Source: Heligmosomoides polygyrus polygyrus (taxonomy: Eukaryota; Nematoda; Chromadorea; Rhabditida; Heligmosomidae). Taken from it: a DNA stretch of 64,000 nt. The position numbers were made by a program, and so were the translations under genes. Positions 54,722 to 64,000 of the stretch are shown piece by piece. The stretch's first letter is position 1, and each line of letters starts with the position of its first letter. The notes below the pieces were generated by a model that had not been told where the DNA came from, made no database searches, and saw only the letters and a list, made by a program, of their open reading frames with translations. The stretch is from the NCBI GenBank assembly GCA_947396885.1, contig OX377202.1, positions 16,802,001 to 16,866,000 on the forward strand, in the 5' to 3' direction.

Positions 54722-57556
54722 GTGACAGGCCGGCCTACGAACATTTTGTGTCACATCATATGGTTGATGGCGTTTCAGACTTCTCGAGATAATGCTACGG
54801 CGTCCGCGGGAGCCGACGCGCACTCGCAAAGCCCGGCGAGTGTGAAAAGTGTGCGAGGGTCCCTGATGCGAGGACGGCATCGGGGGGCAACTGAGCTAGT
54901 CCGAAAGTCCCGTAACGTAGGCAAGACCCGCGTAGCAACGTTGAATGTGGGTACGTTGACGGGCCGCTCGTGCGAGTTGGTAGAAGCACTGGAGCGAAGA
55001 AAGATAGATTTCTGTGCGGTGATTTCTGCCATTTCTTTTCTGCGTATGCTCCGCAGACAGGCTGTTCCGAGCAAACCAAGGACGAGTTCTGGTCCCTGCT
55101 TGATGAGAAGACAGCGGAAGTACCGTCACAAGATATGGTTGTTGTGGCAGGTGACCTTAATGGTCACGTCGGAGCAACGAAAGACGGCTACAACTGTCAT
55201 GGTGGTTTTGGATATGGGTCGCGCAACGCCGATGATGAGCGTATACTTGAATATGCAGACTCACATGACCTCACCACCGTCGTGAACACCAAATTTCGAA
55301 AGCGTGACTCCCACCTCATCTCGTTTTATAGCGGGAATGCTAAAACGCAGATTGACTATGTCCTTGTTAGGCGTCGCGACCGAGGCCTTGTCACAGACGC
55401 GAAGACCGTGCCGTATGAGACGGTTGCCACGCAACACCGTCCACTGATCTGCTCGCTGAAGCTCATACCTTCGAGGTGCAAATATGTCGAGCGATGTGGG
55501 TCGGCTAGAATCAAATGGTGGCGACTGAAAGAGAAGGAAGCGGCAGTTATTTCTCGCATTCGGTTGCCGACAGTGACAACTGTCGACGAAACCTGGAAGG
55601 ACGCTACCGATGCGATAACTCGGGCTGCACGCCTTGAACTCGGCACAACGAAGCCTGGACGACGCTGGGTCGACAAGCAGGCATGGCTGTGGACTGATGA
55701 TCTCAGAGAGAAAGTCCGAGAAAAGAAACGGCTCTATCACGTGTTTATCGGTGATAAAACAGTCCATAATTGGCGGAACTATCGAGAAGCAAAGAAAGCG
55801 GCAAAGAAGGCAGTGGCCGCTGCTAAAGCCGCATACTACGCTGATGTCAGCAAAAAATTGGAAACGCGCGATGGTGTGCGTTATATTTACCGACTCGCCA
55901 AAGCTCGCTGTCGCCAAGCAGAAGACATTGAGAAGTTCTTTGGCATTAACGACGAGAGCGGTCATCTTCTGTTGGATCGTAAGAGGGCTGTGAAGCGATG
56001 GCACGACTACTTCGAGGAAATCTCGAATGTAGAATTTGAACATCCTGCTGTTCCTTTTGCATCACCTGTATACGGTCCCGTTCAGAAGATCACAGTGAGC
56101 GAAAATGAAGTAGCCCTGAGGAAGATGAAGTCAGGCAAAGTCACTGGTCCCGATAACCTGCCAGCTGACCTGTTGAAGTCGAAGGGCTGGTGTCCTGCTG
56201 ACTGGCTGACTGCGTTTTTCAATCAGGTTGTTGCTGAGAAGAAAGTGCCTGAGGGTTGGCAGCAAAGCACGACCATCCCGATTTGGAAGAAGAAGGGCAG
56301 TCCTGCAGACTGCGCCAGTTACCGTCCAATTCGTCTTCTTTCGCACACCATGAAAATCTTTGAGCGAATTGTCGACGGACGTATCCGGGATGTCGTACAG
56401 CTTTCCACGAATCAGTGTGGTTTCGTATCTGGCTGTGGCACCGTTGATACCATTCACGCCGTTCGTCTTCTGCTAGAGAAGCACCGCGAGAAACAGAAAC
56501 CGGTGCACTTTGCCTTCCTGGACTTGGAAAAGGCCTTCGACCGCGTTCCGCGAGATGTTATATGGTACGCGTTGCGACAACATGGTATCCCTGAAGAGCT
56601 TATTGAGTGGGTGCGCATTCTATACTCTTGCCCAAGGAGTCGAGTGCGAGCGCCAGCGGGCACCTCGATGGAGTTTCCCATCTCTGTAGGGGTGCATCAG
56701 GGATCTGCGCTATCCCCACTGCTCTTCGTGGTCGTGATGGATGCAATCGCACGAGATCTCCAAATGGCGGCACCTTGGACGCTGCTGTATGCTGACGACG
56801 TCATGCTTGCATGTGAAGACAAAACCGAACTCGAGCGACAGGCACAGGCGTGGTGCGATGGTTTGGCATTGTTCGGTCTCAAGCTAAACGTCAAAAAGAC
56901 GGAGTACTTGACGACGGATGTGAATGAGCACGGATCTATTAAGATCGATGGTACAGAGCTCTCACGAGTGACATCTTTCAAGTATCTTGGGTCAACAGTC
57001 ACGTCCGATGGCAGCTTAAAGATGGAGGTGCATGCGCGTGTGAGTGCAGCCTGGTCCAAATGGCGCTCGCTGACTGGGGTGCTTTGCGACAGGAGCACCT
57101 GAGCACCTCAAATCGAAGGTTTATAGAACAGTAGTCCGCCCAGTAGCGACGTACGGTGCTGAGTGCTGGCCCGTGACGAAGGAAGTTGAAAGCCGCCTCA
57201 GTGTAATGGAGACGAAGATGCTACGGTGGACGGCTGGAGTTACGCGTTTGGACCGCGTTCGTAACGACACCATACGACAGAGGTTCGGTGTCGCCCCGAT
57301 ATCCGAAAAGCTGCGCGAAGCTCGTCTTCGATGGTACGGGCACGTCCTTCGCGCTAACGACGACACCTAAGATTGGCCTGAATCTTGTGGTCCCTGGAAA
57401 GCGGCCCAGAGGACGCCCGAAGCAACGTTGGCTAGATACGTTGCGCTTGGACTTAGAGATGGCTGGTGTGCACCCTGATCAAGCATTTGATCGGGAGAAT
57501 TGGCGTCACCACACCAGAAGAGCGGACCCCGCAACTAAGCGGGACAGACGCTAATG
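54722..57556 (+). pseudogene. RTE-C retrotransposon, broken
   Basis: Endonuclease start TRVATLNVGTLTGRSC (54930) runs to RRKIDFCAV, then breaks into another frame at SAYAPQTGCSEQTKDEFW. By comparison with the family the segment between (including the catalytic Glu region) is deleted. Later blocks: [77 protein letters not shown] (intact). The main frame (54970-57102) ends at a stop next to a GAGCACCT duplication. The C-terminus continues in two more frames to 57556 (RRADPATKRDRR). Confidence 0.85.
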
Positions 57557-57559
57557 AAA

Positions 57560-58330
57560 ATGATTCTCCTAGGGAGGTTATTTGGGATGCTTATTACTAA
57601 TCTGCCATTCGTTTTTAGTTTTACGCTGGAGTTTGGGCGAAATAGATGACCAATACCTTAGTTACCCGTACGTACCGTAATCTACCGTACTCCAGCGTAA
57701 AATGAAAAACGGATGTCAGATTCGTGATCAGCACCCCAAATAACCCCCTAGGCGAAGTTTGGGCGAAAATTTTTTTCGACCTCTCCTCGTCCTCTGGAGT
57801 CGGTAAAGTACAACAGTACCAAATTTTAAACAGGAATAAGCAAGAAAAACGTTGTTGCTCTCATTACACATATCGAATTTGAAAATTTTTACCATAGTAG
57901 GAAGGAGACCAATTCTACAACCAAATCAATTCAATTCAGCCTTTTTCTACCAAATTCCTCTCAGGAGGTTATTTGGGGTGCTTTCAACGAATCTGACATC
58001 CGTTTTCAAAATTTCGGCCAATTACGGTAGGTTACGGTAGGTACGGATGAATACTACTGTCGGAGTCATCGTCACAGAACTTCGCCTACGAGATAATTAT
58101 TCAGACAGCCTTGCTCATCTGCACCTACCGTAATTGGCCGCAAAACCGACGATCCGATTTAGCACTCCAAATAACGACCATAGACGAAGTTCGGGCAAAA
58201 TCGGTGACCATGACTCCGACAGCCTTACTCACCCGTACCTTCCGTAATCGGAGGGAATTTCGAAAACGGATATCAGGCTCATGATCAGCACCCCAAATAG
58301 CCCCTTGGACAAAATTTTAGCAAAAAACAC
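57560..58330. repeat. cluster of repeat D, both orientations
   Basis: Five D copies alternate in orientation, each with a CCTAGG-GAGGTTATTTGGGGTGCT or inverse AGCACCCCAAATAACC block and GGCCAATTACGGTAGGT. Confidence 0.7.
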
Positions 58331-58499
58331 TTACCTGAATTGATTTGACTGTAGAATTGGTCTCCTTCCTAGTGAAAATTTTTAATTCGATATACACAAT
58401 GATGCAACGATATTTCTCTAACTTATGCCTGTCGGGCATTCTCTTACCACAGGTGATTAGGGAACAGATAAAAACCTTCGATAAAAAAGTGCAGGAAAC

Positions 58500-59180
58500 A
58501 AAAGAAAATGGTACGCGAGGAACATTATGAGCCACCGGTGGCTCATAGCGCCTGTGTGTAGAATCGCGCGCGCGTCCCACGCGGTTGTCTGACGCAAAAC
58601 GCGATTGTCGTCAATGTGTTAAGCATAGCGATATGCTGGGACAGCCGCCGAATGGTGTAGTGAGGCGAGCGGTCCCGTGCAGCGTCAGCACACTTCTGCG
58701 GCACGATTTTGGGCCGCGGCGGTAATAATGGTATGAACCCTTACTGTCGCCATGCGTTCCGTGAAGCGATCCGTCAGCGCTCTAGCCGACTGCAGCAGGG
58801 ATCAGCTAGAGCGCAGCCAGAAGGCGGGAAAGCGAATAGCAACATTAGGTCCCGATTAGAAAAAGTACGGTGCCTCTGTCGCCTGCAAGACCCGAATGTG
58901 CGTGAGCAGCGCGCTCCACAAGTTTTGGCAAAGTGTGCAAGGCAGGGAGTGCGAAATGACGATGAACGATTTCACGATTTACGGCGATTTTTGGCAATTT
59001 TTTTACGATATACGATTTACGACATTTTGGCTCGTAAATCGTAAGTTTTCATAAATGTTATCGATCTACGGGCAACTGATGTCGAAAAGACGGCCCAGGT
59101 TAAAAATATGCGCCCACCCCGCTCTCCTTCTTTCCACTTATTCCCACTTCGGACTAGCAAATTTTTTCTAATGTTCTGAT
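58500..59180. other. unrecognised, includes ACGATTTACG simple repeats
   Basis: 58963-59042 repeats CGATTTACG/ATTTACGA motifs that return at 60397-60430. A 111-residue plus-strand frame (58709-59044) has no domain. Confidence 0.4.
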
Positions 59181-59189
59181 TGTGCACTA

Positions 59190-59640
59190 TGACAGATGAC
59201 ACCGTGTCGTGCGCAGTATTCTCCAGTTCAACTTAACTTTTCTGATACTTTTGGAGAGACACCTTTGTGACATGTGACCGAACATTATCGTGCAGAAAGT
59301 AAACAGGCTTCTCTTATGGTTGTTCCCACTGCTTGGCCTCACCCAACCGATGCAGTTGAACAGAGTAAATGTTCGCAGTCACTGAGGTGCCGCTTCCAAG
59401 GACCTCGTGGTAGAGCACTCCGAGTTCCACCAACGGCACACTACTACCTTCTTCTAGTGGAGGTCGGACTTTGATTGCTTCGGAGGTGGTTCTCGTTGGG
59501 GACGGGGCAGACATAACTCCAACGCCGCGCGAATCCCCCTGGCGTCGCGCACCGTGCGCGACGAAATTGGACGAGTTGTTGATGGTTCCGACGGCTAGAA
59601 ACGCTTCCGACAGGGACATGCGGCACGCCCTTGCCACATT
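59190..59640 (-). pseudogene. mariner transposase relic
   Basis: On the minus strand, KKVVVCRWWN (frame 2) then VLYHEVLGSGTSVTANIYSV, QLHRLGEAKQWEQP, stop, VYFLHDNVRSHVTKVSLQK, which includes the second catalytic Asp. The third catalytic block is lost. No clear ends were found. Confidence 0.7.
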
Positions 59641-59649
59641 TTAACGTTT

Positions 59650-60760
<1,111 letters not shown>

Positions 60761-60764
60761 CGAT

Positions 60765-60948
60765 CAGGAGCCAAATTCATCAACGACTTACGTAACTTTA
60801 ACGGAGAATTGTAAGCTTATCAAGCGATATGGTGAGCGATAAACCGCGTTATCTGAGCTTTTTACGCGGCTTATCGTTCACCATATCACCTGATAAGCTT
60901 ACAATTCTCCGTTAAAGTTACGTAAGTCGTTGATGAATTCGGCCCCAG
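60765..60948. mobile_element. palindromic MITE, CWGGGGCC family
   Basis: Near-perfect palindrome over 184 bases: CAGGAGCCAAATTCATCAAC, GACTTACGTAACTTTAACGG, GCTTATCAAGCGATATGGTG and their complements in reverse. It can fold as one long hairpin. Confidence 0.85.
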
Positions 60949-61083
60949 TTTGGTGGGTTTTTAAAAGAATCTTTATGTAAAAACTATTAAGAATCCCAAA
61001 ATGGGCTCATGTCAGCGCTGTTTAATCTGTCAGTGTTGATGTCTGCTTAATCTAACAACTGTGATCATGGAATCGAACTATTA

Positions 61084-61891
61084 GGGTAGGCCAAAAGCAA
61101 TGAGACAAGTTCAACAATTTCTTCACCTCTTTATAACTCAATTACAACTCAACGGTGCTGAGGAATGTATTCGCCATTAAGGTCAATGACCTTACTGCCA
61201 TCGATCAGCCAACTTCCTAATCCCCATCCTTCCAGGACTGCTTAGGCATGGTTCTGCTCCACTGCTCGTTATGGTTGTCGAGGTTTGCTTGGGCCTTGTG
61301 TCCCTTCCGACCACAAAGTCCTATAGGCTCAAGAAGTGGTGGTAGTCGCATGGAGAGATGTCCGGCGAATACGGTGGGTGAAGCATGTGAACGTAGCCCA
61401 GCTGAGCAAGCTTATCCGTGATCACTTCGCCCTTTTGCCCGATGGGGAGCGGCGTTGTCGAAGAGGAGAAACTTGAAGCGCTGAGACTGAATAAGTGCGA
61501 GTCGTCTGTTAATCTCTTCTATTTCGTTCACCATGGCCCAGGAGTCCATCGTCGTGCTTTTGAAAACAGCTTCCAGTATACCGGTCTCGCTGCTTGGCAG
61601 GGTTGAGGTAGAAGACGTACTTCTAATCTTGTGTGACTATTGAGTCCAGGATGCTCGGGATTGGGAATTGGGCGAGATTTGCGCGACACAGTCGACTCGT
61701 CAGACTGGGGCTTCGGCATAAGACAGATTGGGGTTTTGGTATGCTTCTGGAAAGGGTGGAAGTGGTCACTTCTCAGGTGGCCCTCGGTAAGTAGCAAACA
61801 AACGTACAGATACGAGAAGCACGAAACCGGGCTCCATTCACGACATATATGGGCACGACATGGAAAGTCTCATTACTTTTGCCCCTTCCCC
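61084..61891 (-). mobile_element. mariner-type transposon M2 (relative of M1)
   Basis: TA-flanked, ends GGGTAGGCCAAAAGCAATGA and inverse of CATTACTTTTGCCCCTTCCC. Inside, the minus strand has PFQKHTKTPICLMPKPQSDE, a broken middle, and HPPYSPDISPCDYHHFLSL near 61350, where the third catalytic Asp is kept (M1 has Asn). Frameshifts remain. Confidence 0.8.
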
Positions 61892-62185
61892 TAATATATC
61901 TTTTACTACAATAATGGTCATGCGCAGCAAGTTCCGTTTTAGATGGAACATTATTCAATACCCTAGATTGGAATTTTCAGAAAAAATACATCGATTTTTT
62001 CCTTGAGCATGCTCTTCATCGAAGGCGAGGCCACCATTGAAAAGTGGTTTTTTACGGATTTTGTAGGCGATGAGTGAAGGCAACCCCACAGCGCTTCGAA
62101 GAAAACAACGAACTCTGCACGTGACTTGGCACGGTTCAGTTTTTATTGCGAAATGTGCCGTTAAAGTCCTTTAATAGCACCTAAC

Positions 62186-62259
62186 CTCTGCCGTCTTCAC
62201 TTGATAGCTGGTCGGATCTCCAGATGGCAGATGAACGTGACCCTGTAATGGCAGCAGAA
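62186..62259 (-). CDS. candidate host exon 2 (unassigned)
   Basis: Acceptor CTACCAACCAG, donor GCAGAG/gttagg. Two frames stay open: SAAITGSRSSAIWRSDQLSS or LLPLQGHVHLPSGDPTSYQV. It could be an upstream exon of the minus-strand copine-like gene or part of another gene. Confidence 0.3.
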
Positions 62260-62405
62260 CTGGTTGGTAGGAAAGCCATCCTCGGTATTGATTGAGATAA
62301 TAACAGAATATGCCAGTTCAAGAGGACGTGAGGACTTTGAATATTATTACCACGGATTCCAAGCCATAGGGAACGGCTAAAATCTCAATTAGCAACAACT
62401 TTACC

Positions 62406-62480
62406 TCTGGTCGCTTCTGACTGCCGTGGCTACTCAGCATCTCCTCTTCCATAACAAACGCTCCAGCTGCTGCATGCGGC
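62406..62480 (-). CDS. candidate host exon 1 (unassigned)
   Basis: Acceptor ACGTTTCAG, donor CCAGAG/gtaaag. Only one frame is open, 25 codons, PHAAAGAFVMEEEMLSSHGS then QKRPE, phase 0 at both ends. Good splice signals and a protein-like composition, but no known domain. Confidence 0.4.
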
Positions 62481-62904
62481 TGAAACGTGACAGCTCCAGA
62501 TAATGCATCAACAGCAGTTCATGAATGAAATCACTGAATTAGTTAGTTCTAGGCGAAATAGACTCTGCATCTCTTACCGTAGAATCCAACGTGCTGGCAG
62601 AGAGAAGCTGTTCAATATTGTGTTTTATCGGTGTACTAGATGGTTCCGTCTATTAACCATTGAAGTCTTCCAAGCCCAATCGGGCTCAGTTTTCAGGCGC
62701 AGGTTGGTGAATCTTGCCTTTCGGGGCGATCTCAATTTCAATGACAATTGCTTTTAACATACTGTTTTCTAGTGAACTGGTGGATCTTTCTCCCATGGAC
62801 TCCGCATCGGCAAATTCTGCTCTGATCTACTATCTCGTTTCCTGGTTTTTTTAATCAGCCACATTTACATTCGTAAATTCCAAGAAGACATCGGCAGATC
62901 AAGA

Positions 62905-63972
62905 TAACTTGCATTAAACTGCAAACTGTTGCACAAGATGAAGGCAGTTGGTATACATCCTCGCATTATTTTATGGATAAAGACGTTCTTGGCTGATAGG
63001 AATTTCATCGTTCGTGTGAACTCCTCGTTTTCTCGACCTAGACCTGTGAGCAGTGGTGTTCCCCAGGGAGGGGTTCTTTCTCCTGTACTGTTCAACATTT
63101 ACATGTACGATTTGCTAAAACTCTTGGAAGCAGGCGGGATGGAATTTTGTGCATTTGCAGATGATCTTAAGATTTATCGGCCAGTATTGAATGATGTGGA
63201 TGCAATACAACTACAGGAGGCTATCCATAGGGTTCAGGAATGGTCCTCGATATGGGACTTGCCGCTCTCTGAAGAGAAGTCCAGAGTGCTTCGCATCGGC
63301 ACCAAAGGTCGTCACCGGCATCAGTACACCATTGGTAATACTCCTCTAATTAGTACCGATGAGGTAAAGGACCTAGGATTCCTAGTCAATAGTAATCTAA
63401 ATTTTGACAAACACTGTGTGATGATCGCCAATAAAGCTACGAGGACAATGTTCAACCTGTTCAGAGCGCTATCCTCCAAGGATTGTGGACTGCTCCTTCA
63501 AGCATATAAGGTTTTTGTAAGGCCTATTTTGGAATATGGTACTCCTGTCTTCAATCCACACACGAAGAAAACTGTTCAAGTCTTAGAAAGGGTCCAGAAT
63601 AGTTTCACGAGAAAGCTAATGATACGCACACTGGGCTTTCATTATGATCAGATCCCCTCAAGTAAGGATAGAAATCACAACTTTGGATTAACCACTCTCG
63701 CCTTTAGAAGGAAGCGAAACGATCTGTTATTCTTCCACAGGATCGCAAATCATGAATGTAGTATTAAAATCTCAGATATGGTGTCGTTAAGGGAGTCTAC
63801 CACTAGAGGAGGTGCCACGAAGTATGACGTTGGTAGGGTTAAACGGAACTGTAGGCGTTTCTTCTTTGTCAATAGGGCGCTTTTGTCATTTGAGAAGATT
63901 CGCAAAAAGCATACCGTTCTGTCAAGCTACAACGCTTTCAAAAAATTCCTGCATGTCCATATGAGTCCATAA
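62905..63972 (+). pseudogene. CR1/jockey-like reverse transcriptase, 5' truncated
   Basis: One open frame of about 347 codons: AVGIHPRIILWIKTFLADRN, VSSGVPQGGVLSPVLFNIYM (motif B), FCAFADDLKIYRPVLNDVDA (motif C, FADD), LPLSEEKSRVL, VRPILEYGTPVF, RVQNSFTRKL, ending VHMSP at 63972. Motif A and the endonuclease are missing upstream, so this is a truncated insertion. The RT C-terminal half itself has no stop, which suggests a fairly recent copy. Confidence 0.85.
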
Positions 63973-64000
63973 CAAATAGTTGCCATAGACGTTACCCGAA

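Overview
This is eukaryotic DNA, most likely from a nematode of the strongylid/hookworm type (clade V). Two multi-exon genes can be rebuilt exon by exon. Their introns end in the short TTTCAG-type acceptor usual in nematodes, and the first gene appears to start right after a trans-splice-like acceptor. Almost all of the remaining DNA is transposable-element sequence. The species call is an inference from splice style and repeat types; no ribosomal or mitochondrial marker is present.

Host genes. (1) 1348-17653, plus strand: an atypical E2F (E2F7/8 type, nematode efl-3-like) with two DNA-binding domains in one protein, 15 exons, about 686 residues. (2) 53129-25877, minus strand: the 3' ten exons of a copine/RGLG-like von Willebrand A domain protein (383 residues seen, 5' end not found). 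The two genes are convergent, with about 8 kb of repeats between them. Two further exon-like segments lie on the minus strand at 62186-62480. They could be upstream exons of the copine gene or belong to another gene.

Mobile DNA, left to right. A tRNA-derived SINE (called SINE-A here) occurs at least 14 times, mostly in introns. A second short tRNA-like repeat (tRNA-rep B) occurs 4 times and a third (tRNA-rep C) 3 times. Tc1/mariner-type elements lie at 7829-8732, 22611-23853, 35648-36536 (two inverted 3' halves), 59190-59640 and 61084-61891. A non-autonomous Helitron built of two minisatellite arrays lies at 27225-28360. Non-LTR retrotransposons of the RTE type fall into three families: A (a long copy with one intact ORF at 41502-44417, plus five fragments), B (two copies in inverted orientation, 29434-33866) and C (54722-57556, broken). 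CR1/jockey-like reverse transcriptase lies at 62905-63972 with a relic at 46560-47100. Palindromic MITEs sharing a CWGGGGCC-R-GATTCAT end lie at 4386, 37223, 38976, 52772 and 60765. A very GC-rich element with TTA target duplications lies at 53881-54270.

No CRISPR array, operon of bacterial type, rRNA gene or convincing functional tRNA gene was seen. The most unusual points are the Helitron made of two minisatellites and inserted into a tRNA-like repeat, the palindromic mariner, the GC-rich TTA-flanked element with a tandem copy of its own left end, the catalytic-residue losses in otherwise long transposon ORFs, and an E2F-type site just upstream of the E2F7/8 gene start.
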